5,446 bases of DNA from Acidimicrobiia bacterium. Lineage in GTDB: Bacteria > Actinomycetota > Acidimicrobiia > Acidimicrobiales > Ilumatobacteraceae. The translations under genes were made by a program, and so were the position numbers. The notes below the pieces were generated by a model that did no database searches, had not been told where the DNA came from, and saw nothing but the letters and a program-made list of their open reading frames with translations. Positions 1-5,446 of the stretch are shown here, one piece after another. Each line of letters opens with the position of its first letter. The stretch's first letter is position 1. The DNA lies in the NCBI GenBank assembly GCA_009927565.1, contig RFMT01000360.1, forward strand, positions 1-5,446. The letters are read 5' to 3'.

Positions 1-81
1 ATCGTTCGGCACAAGATAGTTTCAGACATAGTTGCCGCATATGAACAGAAAGGTTCGAGTGCGGTGAGCAATCGTGCTTGA
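1..81 (+). CDS. phoH: PhoH-like ATPase, C-terminal end only
   Basis: The first 26 codons are open in frame 1 and end with TGA at 79-81. The peptide contains VRHKIVSDIVAAYE, which resembles the usual C-terminus of bacterial PhoH-like proteins (the 'DVVRHxLVxxIVxAYE' ending). PhoH proteins are cytoplasmic P-loop ATPases linked to RNA metabolism; the ATPase core lies outside the window. The next gene is ybeY, and phoH directly upstream of ybeY is a widespread arrangement that supports the call. The stop overlaps the ybeY start by 8 bases, so the two are probably cotranscribed and translationally coupled. The identification rests on a short tail plus context. Confidence 0.72.
   Translation: MVRHKIVSDIVAAYEQKGSSAVSNRA
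63..68 (+). promoter_or_regulatory. Ribosome binding site for ybeY
   Basis: GGTGAG lies five bases before the GTG at 74, inside the end of phoH. It supports GTG 74 as the ybeY start. No other usual in-frame start codon lies nearby before the conserved part of the protein. Confidence 0.55.
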
Positions 82-664
82 GCCGCATATAAAGCGAATC
101 GGCCCGCGCAAAGTTGGTGGAGACGGTGACATTGAAGTTTTCTGTGCGGACGAACAAACTGATGTTGCCGTTGATGTTGCACGTTGGCATCAATTAGCAA
201 AAAACATCTTGATCTCTGAAGGTGTTCGCGGAGCGGCTGAATTGACATTGATGTTCGTGCCTGAATCGGCGATTGCTGGTCTCAATGAAAAGTACATGGG
301 CAAGAGTGGGCCGACTGATGTTTTGTCGTTTCCGCTTGACGCTGTCGAGGCTGTGCGCACGCCTGGACCAGGCGCGTTATCGCGAGGTCCAGACAAAGTG
401 AGCGTAGACCTAAATGATCTACCAATTTTGCTCGGCGATGTTGTGGTTTGTCCGAGTGTGGCGAAGAATCAATCGCCGACTCACGCCGGCAATATTGACG
501 ATGAGTTTGCCCTTTTGGTAACCCACGGAGTTCTGCACGTCTTGGGTTACGACCACGAGGACGAAAGAGACGCCAAAAAAATGCAATCGCGTGAACGCGA
601 ACTTTTAGAGCTACATCATTGGCGTGGGCCGATGCCAGAAACATTTAACAGGGTGTACGAATGA
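74..664 (+). CDS. ybeY: Endoribonuclease YbeY, rRNA maturation factor
   Basis: This 196-residue protein is a YbeY family metal-dependent endoribonuclease. The family acts in the cytoplasm in 16S rRNA 3'-end maturation and 70S ribosome quality control. The zinc-binding signature HxxxHxxxxxH is intact in HGVLHVLGYDH, with H151, H155 and H161. Other conserved blocks are EVFCADEQ (21-28), TDVLSFPL (81-88) and GDVVVCPSVA (121-130). The protein is longer than the roughly 150-160 residues common in the family. The extra length is an N-terminal extension of about 18 residues and a proline/glycine-containing insertion at about 90-118, between TDVLSFPL and GDVVV. The start is GTG at 74, overlapping the phoH stop; GGTGAG upstream supports it. 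The stop TGA (662-664) overlaps the next start by four bases (ATGA), indicating coupled translation with the CorC-like gene. Confidence 0.95.
   Translation: MLEPHIKRIGPRKVGGDGDIEVFCADEQTDVAVDVARWHQLAKNILISEGVRGAAELTLMFVPESAIAGLNEKYMGKSGPTDVLSFPLDAVEAVRTPGPGALSRGPDKVSVDLNDLPILLGDVVVCPSVAKNQSPTHAGNIDDEFALLVTHGVLHVLGYDHEDERDAKKMQSRERELLELHHWRGPMPETFNRVYE
650..653 (+). promoter_or_regulatory. Ribosome binding site for the CorC-like gene
   Basis: AGGG sits seven bases before ATG 661, within the last codons of ybeY. Together with the ATGA overlap it fixes the start of the downstream gene. Confidence 0.6.
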
Positions 665-1941
665 TCCTTGCAGCGGCACCCACGGCAGCAGATTTTTGGA
701 TGCTCTTTGCGATCGTTGTATTGCTGATCGCACTTACCGGTCTTTCACTTGCCGAAATGAGTCTTTCTCGAATTACGAAACAAAAAGCACAAGCACTTCT
801 CGATCAACAAGGCAAGCGCGCGAAGATCATTCTGAAACTTGCCGAAGACCCCACAAAGTGGGTCAACCCGTTGCTCTTGACAGTGAACATTTTTCAGACA
901 GTTCAGGCGACACTTACCGGTATTGTTTCGGGGCGAATGTTCGGCGCACCAGGTGTCGCAGTCGGTGTCACGCTAAACGTAATTGTCTTTTTCGTTTTGG
1001 CCGAGGCTGTGCCAAAGACCTATGGGTTGATTCATCCGGTTCGTGGCGCGACATTGACTGCGGCGCCGGTCAACGCTCTTACCAGCTTTTATCCGCTACG
1101 AATGATTTCGCAAGGCCTTATTAAATTGACGAATGTGATCGTGCGGGGCAAAGGTCTTGCGGCTGGTCCTTTCATTAGCGAGCAAGAGTTCTTAGGCATC
1201 GTTGAAGCGGCTGCACAAGATGCTGTTATTGAGCATGAAGAACGTGAACTAATCGAATCGGTGATTGAATTTGGAGACACGGTCGTTCGTGAAATCATGG
1301 TGCCGCGTCCAGATGTAGTCACCATCAACGATGACTTGACGATCTCTCGAGCTATCGACATCGTCGTTGAACATCAGTTGAGTCGTTTGCCTGTTTTGCG
1401 CGCCGATGATGACGACCAAGATGACCTAGTGGGTGTCGTATATGCAAAAGATTTGATTGCCGCCGAACGTTCTGGTCGTGGCAATGAGTCAATCAAAACA
1501 ACTTTGCACTCTGTAGAAGTAGTACCCGAGATGAAGCCAGTCGCTGATTTGATGCGTCAGATGCAGCAAGAAAAGTTTCACTTGGCGATGGTCGCCGATG
1601 AATACGGCCTACTCGCTGGTCTCGTTACTCTCGAAGACTGTCTTGAAGAATTAGTCGGCGAAATCGGCGACGAGCACGACGAAGACGACACATCGGTGCA
1701 ACGACAGCCCAATGGAGACTTGCTTGTGGCGGGGGTTACGACAATTGACAAGCTAAATGAGATACTTGAAGCAGAAATCAGCACCGACGACTACGACACA
1801 ATCGGCGGACTTGTCTTTGGCGAATTAGGTCATGTGCCTGAAGTGGGCGAGTCTGTCACCATTGATGAACTTGTTTTTCGCGTTGAAGAACTCGACGGTC
1901 GACGAATTCAGATAATTCGAATTTCGCGTTCAAAAAAATAA
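661..1941 (+). CDS. CNNM/CorC-type CBS-domain membrane protein (hemolysin family)
   Basis: This 426-residue protein has the full architecture of the CorC/HlyC (UPF0053) family. An N-terminal DUF21/CNNM membrane domain covers about residues 8-185, with hydrophobic segments near 11-32, 68-90 and 98-116 and the motif AEAVPKTY at 114-121. A CBS pair follows: the first repeat starts around VREIMVPRPDVV (209-220), and the second ends with the signature DEYGLLAGLVTLEDCLEELVG (about 313-333). A C-terminal CorC/HlyC domain covers about 350-425. Acidic patches occur at 249-255 and 337-343. The family is implicated in Mg2+ (or cobalt/sodium-linked) transport and resistance; 'hemolysin' is a historical label and no toxin role should be read from it. 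It overlaps ybeY by four bases in the common phoH-ybeY-corC order. Family assignment is firm; the transported ion cannot be read from the sequence. Confidence 0.92.
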   Translation: MILAAAPTAADFWMLFAIVVLLIALTGLSLAEMSLSRITKQKAQALLDQQGKRAKIILKLAEDPTKWVNPLLLTVNIFQTVQATLTGIVSGRMFGAPGVAVGVTLNVIVFFVLAEAVPKTYGLIHPVRGATLTAAPVNALTSFYPLRMISQGLIKLTNVIVRGKGLAAGPFISEQEFLGIVEAAAQDAVIEHEERELIESVIEFGDTVVREIMVPRPDVVTINDDLTISRAIDIVVEHQLSRLPVLRADDDDQDDLVGVVYAKDLIAAERSGRGNESIKTTLHSVEVVPEMKPVADLMRQMQQEKFHLAMVADEYGLLAGLVTLEDCLEELVGEIGDEHDEDDTSVQRQPNGDLLVAGVTTIDKLNEILEAEISTDDYDTIGGLVFGELGHVPEVGESVTIDELVFRVEELDGRRIQIIRISRSKK

Positions 1942-1957
1942 GCGATTAGTCTCGCTT
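1940..1957 (+). other. Small inverted repeat abutting the SDR start
   Basis: AAGCGA (1940-1945) and TCGCTT (1952-1957) can form a 6-bp stem with a 6-base loop. It fills almost the whole 17-base gap between the CorC-like stop and the SDR start. There is no T-tract beyond TTT, so a terminator is doubtful. It may be chance, or it may limit read-through or translation initiation. Confidence 0.3.
1947..1952 (+). promoter_or_regulatory. Possible -10 element of a leaderless SDR transcript
   Basis: TAGTCT fits the TANNNT -10 pattern and occupies -12 to -7 relative to ATG 1959. This is where a -10 box would lie if transcription began at the A of the start codon. No Shine-Dalgarno is visible in the 17-base gap. 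I see no good -35 hexamer at 16-18 bases further upstream. The same placement recurs at menE and menA. Confidence 0.38.
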
Positions 1958-1958
1958 T

Positions 1959-2708
1959 ATGGAAATTTCGTTACGCGGCAAGACCGCAATCGTCACTGGT
2001 GCGTCTCGGGGTATTGGCAAGGCAATCGCTAAATCTTTTGTCGATGCCGGAGCACAAGTCATGCTCACCTCGCGCAAACTTGATGCTCTGGAGACCGCTG
2101 CAAAAGAGATGGATGGCGAGACAGAAGTATTCGCAGCGAATGCGGGTGAGATCGATCAGGCTCAAGCCTGTATAGATGCAACTATGAAGCGCTTCGGCAA
2201 GATTGACATTCTTGTCAACAATGCAGCGACAAATCCGTACTATGGCGAGACACTTGGCGTTGATTCAGCACGCTTTGATAAAACATTTCAAGTTAATCTG
2301 AAAGGTCCTTTGTTCTGGAGTCAAGCGGTCTGGAATGCATCTATGCGGAACAATCCTGGTGTGATTTTAAACATTGCATCAGTTGGCGGTCTACGCGCAG
2401 AACACGGTCTGGGTGTTTACAACTTGACGAAAGCCGCTGTCATTCACCTGACGAGTCAATTAGCCTGCGAGTTAGGCAAGACGCGCGTCGTCGGAATCGC
2501 ACCAGGCTTAGTCAAGACTCTTTTCGCTTCGGTTCTGATCGAAAACGTCGGCGAAAAACTTGCGTCAGCATTGCCAACTAAGCGACTTGGTGAACCGCAA
2601 GACATCGCCAACTTGGCGCTTTTTCTCTGTTCTGACTTGGCTTCGTGGATAACCGGAGAAACCTATGTAATAGATGGCGGTGCCGGCGTTCGCTCAGGCA
2701 CGATGTAG
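1959..2708 (+). CDS. Short-chain dehydrogenase/reductase (FabG-like SDR)
   Basis: This 249-residue protein is a classical SDR, normal in length. The Rossmann glycine motif is TGASRGIG (13-20), the NNAA motif is at 87-90, and the catalytic tetrad is complete: N113, S141, Y154 and K158 (YxxxK). The C-terminus carries the usual APG (181-183) and ITGETYVIDGG (231-241) blocks. Arginines R17 and R39 (in SRK after the second strand) suggest NADP(H) rather than NAD(H), by analogy with the family. The substrate is not deducible; FabG-like SDRs reduce many ketoacyl and keto compounds. The start ATG 1959 gives the expected short lead-in before TGASRGIG. It lies 17 bases after the CorC-like stop with no clear ribosome binding site. 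Its last 46 bases overlap the 3' end of the convergent MFS gene. Confidence 0.92.
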   Translation: MEISLRGKTAIVTGASRGIGKAIAKSFVDAGAQVMLTSRKLDALETAAKEMDGETEVFAANAGEIDQAQACIDATMKRFGKIDILVNNAATNPYYGETLGVDSARFDKTFQVNLKGPLFWSQAVWNASMRNNPGVILNIASVGGLRAEHGLGVYNLTKAAVIHLTSQLACELGKTRVVGIAPGLVKTLFASVLIENVGEKLASALPTKRLGEPQDIANLALFLCSDLASWITGETYVIDGGAGVRSGTM

Positions 2709-3931
2709 ATCTTTGCCGCGCGCAAAAAGATCGGCCCCAAAGTAATCAAGGCCACCAAAAGCACGGCGCCTGAGGCGAGATAAGTTGCGCGCAAACCAAA
2801 TGAATACGCAATCTGTCCGCCGATGATTGCACCAAATGCTGTACTGCCTGTACCGATAAATCTGTAGACACTGTTGACTCTGCCGAATAGTTCAGCTGGT
2901 ATTAATCGTTGGCGCATGCTGACGGTGATCACGTTCCATGTTGTGCCAGCAATCGCCATGATGATACCGCTCAGTGCGACCGACCAAATTTTTGGAATGA
3001 CACCAGGAACAACATCTGAAACAGCAAAAACTATGTACGAAAGAATTATCGCCGCGGTTGCTCCAAGTTTTTTGCTAACACGCTCGCCAATCAAACCACC
3101 GAGAATCGAGCCGACAGAGATTGCGGCGAGCAATATTCCGAATCCTCGGGCTCCAAGACCGAGTTCGTCACGTGCGAATTTCACAAAAACAGCCTGAGCA
3201 AACATGCCACACATGTTGGCGATACCGAGCATGATCGCCAAAGTTCTTAGTAGGTCATGTTTCCAAAGCCATGCGAGCCCCTCTTTAAGGTCGGCACCGA
3301 ATGAATTCGTCGGCGTCTCTGCCTTTGGTTCTAAATCAATTCGTATAGACCGAATCAATAGACCGGCCAAAATGAGCGCGATTGCATTAATGCCAAATGG
3401 TGCGCCAATTGCAATGACGAAAATCCACGCACCAAACGGAAGGCCGATAAATCCATTACTTATAATTTGCGAAATGTAGAGCCTGCTGTTGGCAACTTCT
3501 AGAGATTCTTGGTCAACTATCGCAGGAAGAATTGCCTGCGAGCTCATGTCAAAAAATAACTCGCAAACTCCAGCGATTGCAGTAGCAATTATCAGTAGAT
3601 AAATGTTTATCGACTTAGTTGCTGCGCCAATCGCAATCAAAGCAAAGATAATTCCACGTACTAGGTTGGCACGAAACATAATCTTCTGTCGGTCGTGTCT
3701 ATCTAGATAAACGCCTGCCGGAAGTGAAAGCACTAACCATGGCAGCATTGCCGCAAAACTGATCGATGCAATCAGGCGAGAGTCGTCGGTGAGAGAAATA
3801 GCGAGTAGCGGAGCCGCGGCAACAACCACTCCGTCACCCAAGTTAGAAATGGTCGACGACGTAAACAAGCGCCAATACGAATTCGGCAGTCGGCCAGAAT
3901 GTGCATGATCATGTCTCTCTGAGTTACTCAT
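2663..3931 (-). CDS. MFS transporter, DHA3-like (MFS_3 family)
   Basis: This 422-residue inner-membrane protein has the length and hydrophobicity of a 12-helix major facilitator. After a polar N-terminus containing HDHAH (7-11), the first helix begins near SNLGDG (about 29-34). Loop 2-3 carries the MFS signature as GVYLDRHDRQK (73-83). ELFGRVNSVYRFIGTG (347-362) matches the 'ELxGRVNSVxRxxGxG' block of DHA3/EntS-like exporters. Such proteins are proton-driven drug or siderophore exporters, but the substrate here is unknown. I chose ATG at 3931 over the in-frame ATG at 3970. The inner ATG has AAGG six bases upstream and overlaps the menE stop as ATGAGTAA, and the 13 extra residues (MNFFSNPINLRPY) look like non-coding lead-in. 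It is probably cotranscribed with menE. Its 3' end overlaps the convergent SDR gene by 46 bases; no earlier stop exists. Confidence 0.88.
   Translation of the reverse strand: MSNSERHDHAHSGRLPNSYWRLFTSSTISNLGDGVVVAAAPLLAISLTDDSRLIASISFAAMLPWLVLSLPAGVYLDRHDRQKIMFRANLVRGIIFALIAIGAATKSINIYLLIIATAIAGVCELFFDMSSQAILPAIVDQESLEVANSRLYISQIISNGFIGLPFGAWIFVIAIGAPFGINAIALILAGLLIRSIRIDLEPKAETPTNSFGADLKEGLAWLWKHDLLRTLAIMLGIANMCGMFAQAVFVKFARDELGLGARGFGILLAAISVGSILGGLIGERVSKKLGATAAIILSYIVFAVSDVVPGVIPKIWSVALSGIIMAIAGTTWNVITVSMRQRLIPAELFGRVNSVYRFIGTGSTAFGAIIGGQIAYSFGLRATYLASGAVLLVALITLGPIFLRAAKIYIVPERTPAPPSIT
2708..2732. terminator. Hairpin at the convergent gene junction
   Basis: GATCTTT (2708-2714) pairs with AAAGATC (2726-2732). 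Two more G-C pairs (2715-2716 with 2722-2723) form if AA at 2724-2725 bulges out. The hairpin begins on the last base of the SDR stop codon and lies inside the MFS coding sequence. Neither strand has a T-tract after it, so it is not a canonical intrinsic terminator. Its position suggests it may end or slow SDR transcription before it reads into the opposing gene. It could also be chance. Confidence 0.3.
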
Positions 3932-5065
3932 GTAAGGCCTTAAATTTATTGGATTGCTGAAAAAGTTCATTCATCAGGGTCTTGCCGAGACTCGATCGGG
4001 GTATTTGCTCAACTCGGTAGATCTTCTTTGGTGCGCAATAGTCGGGCAAGGTTAAACGCACGTGCTTGGTAAGGTCTTCGAGCCGAAGCCTCATGGCATC
4101 TGGTTGCAACACAACCCACGCGGTAACTATTTGGCCCCATTTTTCGTCGGGCATGCCCGCGACAGCCACATCGACAACTGCGTCGTGCTCTCGCAGCGAG
4201 GCCTCGACGGTTATTGGCCAAACTTTGAAGCCTCCGGTTTTGATTAAGTCGTCTTTGCGACCAAATACAGAAAGTTTTCCGTTGTCAAACTCGCCGAGAT
4301 CACCAGTAAGCAACCAACCATCACGATTTTTCGGGTCGAATCCATTTCTATAGGTACGTAATAGCCAATTGCAGCGAATTTCAATCTCGCCGTCTTGGGC
4401 AATTCGAATCTCGACACCGTCTATTGGTGTGCCGTTGTATACGACGCCACCAAAAGTTTCGGTTAATCCGTAGGTTGCGATCGCATTGCTCGGCAGTCTC
4501 TTCGGAGCGTGAGCGCCGCCGATCAGAACAGTTCTGAAGTTTGAAATATCAACGGAATGCAAGATTGTCGGAACTAGCGATGTCATGTTTGCGCCATTCT
4601 TAACCGCTGATTCGATGGTTTCGCGATCGGCGCGGCGCTCAATTGTGAGTTGCGAACCAAAGTGCAGGGCTCGCAGTACTACTGATAGACCGCCGACATG
4701 GGCGAGCGAAATACAAGCCAGCCAATGGTCTGCCGCACTACAGCCAAGTCGTGCCCCCGTGTTCGTCATGGCGGCCTGAATCGAGTTGTGGGTGTGCACA
4801 ACTCCTTTGGGTTCACCAGTCGAACCTGATGTAGCTACAACTAAGGCGTCACCTTCTTCAACTGGTTCGCCAGTCGAAACTTTAAGTCTTGAACCGTCTG
4901 CGTCGACAAGTGACGAAGCCTTGAGTTGTTTGAGTAGATTTTTTCGTGCAGCGACAGGCATTCGTTGATCAATGGGCAGCGCTGCGTCGCCTGAATCCCA
5001 ACTTTTTTCAGAACGTTAACGAAAGCGTCGCCTGCCGGCATATCAATCGCAACTAGTTCGCGCAC
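3924..5065 (-). CDS. menE: o-Succinylbenzoate-CoA ligase MenE, frameshifted near the 5' end
   Basis: This adenylate-forming enzyme converts o-succinylbenzoate to its CoA ester in menaquinone synthesis. The long open part (ATG 4961 to TAA 3924-3926) gives 345 residues with the ANL motifs in order: TSGSTGEPKG (44-53), YGLTET (164-169), TGD (219-221), GRKDDLIKTGGFK (234-246), and the C-terminal catalytic lysine in PRSSLGK (K327). That ATG is too late. The same frame upstream encodes WDSGDAALPIDQR, a typical N-terminal block of this short MenE type, but hits a stop at about 5016-5018 with no ATG or GTG. The missing start MRELVAIDMPAGDAFVNVLKK lies one frame away, from GTG 5065. One extra T in the T6 run at 5003-5008 would join them into a 380-residue protein. 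The menE call is helped by divergent menA; a related acyl-CoA ligase is the alternative. The sequence shows the break; whether it is mutation, slippage or sequencing error is open. Confidence 0.85.
3938..3941 (-). promoter_or_regulatory. Ribosome binding site deciding the MFS start
   Basis: On the minus strand AAGG lies six bases before the ATG at 3931, near the end of menE. It favours this start over the upstream in-frame ATG at 3970. It sits within the palindrome AAGGCCTT (3934-3941). Confidence 0.5.
5003..5008 (-). other. Homopolymer at the menE frame break
   Basis: Six T on the + strand (AAAAAA in the menE message) sit exactly where the reading frame of the conserved N-terminus changes. 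Inserting one A gives LKKSWDSGDA, continuous with both parts. The run is followed by G, so the mRNA reads CTG AAA AAA GTT in the 5' frame. Before the run the sequence matches one frame only, and after it the other frame only. Confidence 0.75.
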
Positions 5066-5071
5066 TATTTC

Positions 5072-5077
5072 AGCGTA
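5072..5077 (-). promoter_or_regulatory. Possible -10 element of a leaderless menE transcript
   Basis: Read on the minus strand, these bases are TACGCT, fitting TANNNT, at exactly -12 to -7 from GTG 5065. No clear Shine-Dalgarno precedes this GTG. It supports 5065 as the true menE start, and so supports the frameshift reading. No convincing -35 hexamer is seen. Confidence 0.42.
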
Positions 5078-5090
5078 GATGTTTTGTTGT

Positions 5091-5096
5091 TAGGTT
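5091..5096 (+). promoter_or_regulatory. Possible -10 element of a leaderless menA transcript
   Basis: TAGGTT fits TANNNT at -12 to -7 from GTG 5103. The AGG inside it (5092-5094) could instead be a weak Shine-Dalgarno eight bases from the start, so the two readings compete. The 37-base gap to menE leaves little room for a longer leader. Confidence 0.4.
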
Positions 5097-5102
5097 GGTT
5101 GC

Positions 5103-5446
5103 GTGCGAGATTCGGTTAATTTGTGGATTCAAGGTGCGCGTCCGAAGACTTTGCCCGCAGCCGTAGCGCCAGTCGTTGTGGGTACGGCATGTGCGTATCT
5201 CGAAAGTTCAGCGCAAAATAGTTGGTTGAATGCGGTATTCGCTTTGATTGTCAGTCTTGCACTTCAGGTTGCAGTCAATTACGCAAACGACTATTCAGAC
5301 GGCATCAGAGGTACCGACGAACATCGAGTCGGCCCGCTTCGTCTCGTTGGTTCAGGGGCCAAGAAGCCGGCCGATGTAAAGAAGGCAACATTTCTTGCAT
5401 TTGGTGTGGCGGCGGTATTCGGGTTTGTACTTGCGGCAACAACATC
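5103..5446 (+). CDS. menA: 1,4-Dihydroxy-2-naphthoate polyprenyltransferase MenA, N-terminal part
   Basis: The frame is open from GTG 5103 to the window end (114 codons), so the gene is cut at its 3' side. MenA is a UbiA-superfamily integral membrane enzyme. It attaches the polyprenyl chain to 1,4-dihydroxy-2-naphthoate, giving demethylmenaquinone. Evidence is the N-terminal block WIQGARPKTLPAAVAPVVVG (8-27), hydrophobic segments near 16-33, 42-60 and 96-112, and the prenyl-diphosphate/Mg2+ motif NYANDYSDGIRGTD (59-72; D63 and D66), followed by RVGPLRLVGSG (75-85), a typical actinobacterial MenA sequence. An in-frame TAG at 5091-5093 leaves GTG 5103 as the first possible start, and it keeps the conserved WIQGARP. 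It is divergent from menE, 37 bases away, which places two menaquinone genes side by side. Confidence 0.95.
   Translation, partial: MRDSVNLWIQGARPKTLPAAVAPVVVGTACAYLESSAQNSWLNAVFALIVSLALQVAVNYANDYSDGIRGTDEHRVGPLRLVGSGAKKPADVKKATFLAFGVAAVFGFVLAATT

Noticed and set aside
282..644. A 120-codon minus-strand ORF opposite ybeY
   Set aside because: It has no recognisable motif and no start signal, and it lies wholly within ybeY, which carries intact catalytic motifs. Other antisense ORFs in the window were dropped for the same reason.
624..1124. A 166-codon + strand ORF overlapping the ybeY end and the CorC-like start
   Set aside because: It is an alternative-frame reading of the CorC-like gene, rich in Arg, Ser and Cys with no family motif. 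The CorC-like frame is clearly the real one.
1883..1916. A TTGAAG/GATAAT promoter inside the end of the CorC-like gene
   Set aside because: The spacer would be 22 bases, too long for a normal sigma-70-type promoter. TAGTCT at 1947-1952 is better placed for the SDR gene.
3932..3970. MFS start at the in-frame ATG 3970
   Set aside because: ATG 3931 has AAGG at good spacing and the ATGAGTAA overlap with menE. The 13 extra residues do not resemble a transporter N-terminus.
3924..4961. menE starting at ATG 4961 as a complete gene
   Set aside because: The same frame upstream still encodes the family block WDSGDAALPIDQR, so this start truncates conserved sequence.
5002..5008. Programmed -1 ribosomal frameshift of dnaX type at AAAAAAG
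   Set aside because: The heptamer is present, but the 0-frame reads AAA AAA G rather than A AAA AAG. Tandem slippage would therefore pair a lysine tRNA with GAA. A base indel or transcript slippage fits better, though it is not excluded.
4841..5065. A 74-codon minus-strand ORF as an independent small gene
   Set aside because: Only its first 21 or so residues look like a real protein, and these match the expected MenE N-terminus. The rest is an out-of-frame reading of menE after the T6 run.

Overview
The window reads as ordinary chromosomal DNA from an actinobacterium of moderate GC, roughly half G+C by eye. Its proteins resemble actinobacterial versions of their families: the MenA motif NYANDYSDGIRGTD, a short MenE carrying WDxGDAxLPxDxR, and a PhoH-YbeY-CorC gene order. 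A free-living aquatic lineage such as an Acidimicrobiia (Ilumatobacter-like) relative is my best guess, but this is inference without a database search. Coding density is very high. No gene-free stretch exceeds about 40 bases, and I see no tRNA, rRNA, CRISPR or insertion sequence.

Left block, + strand (1-2708): the last codons of a phoH-like gene, then ybeY (16S rRNA maturation and quality-control endoribonuclease), a CorC/CNNM-type CBS-domain membrane protein, and an SDR oxidoreductase. The first three are tightly coupled, with 8-base and 4-base stop/start overlaps and recognisable Shine-Dalgarno sequences. The SDR gene follows after 17 bases, has no Shine-Dalgarno, and may be read from its own leaderless promoter.

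Right block, mainly - strand (2663-5065): menE (o-succinylbenzoate-CoA ligase), followed through an ATGAGTAA overlap by a DHA3-type MFS transporter. The transporter gene converges on the SDR gene and overlaps it by 46 bases. menA (1,4-dihydroxy-2-naphthoate polyprenyltransferase) diverges from menE on the + strand and runs off the window. MenE and MenA are two steps of menaquinone synthesis: MenE activates o-succinylbenzoate to its CoA ester, and MenA prenylates the naphthoate that forms later.

Two points deserve a second look. First, menE as given is broken near its 5' end. The conserved N-terminus lies in another frame, and one extra base in a six-T run (5003-5008 on the + strand) would restore a 380-residue protein. 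Second, the three genes that could be first in their transcript (the SDR gene, menE, menA) each have a TANNNT hexamer exactly 12 to 7 bases before the start codon and lack a convincing Shine-Dalgarno, as expected for leaderless transcripts. The other genes have Shine-Dalgarno sequences. I did not find a new defence system or other undescribed multi-gene system here.
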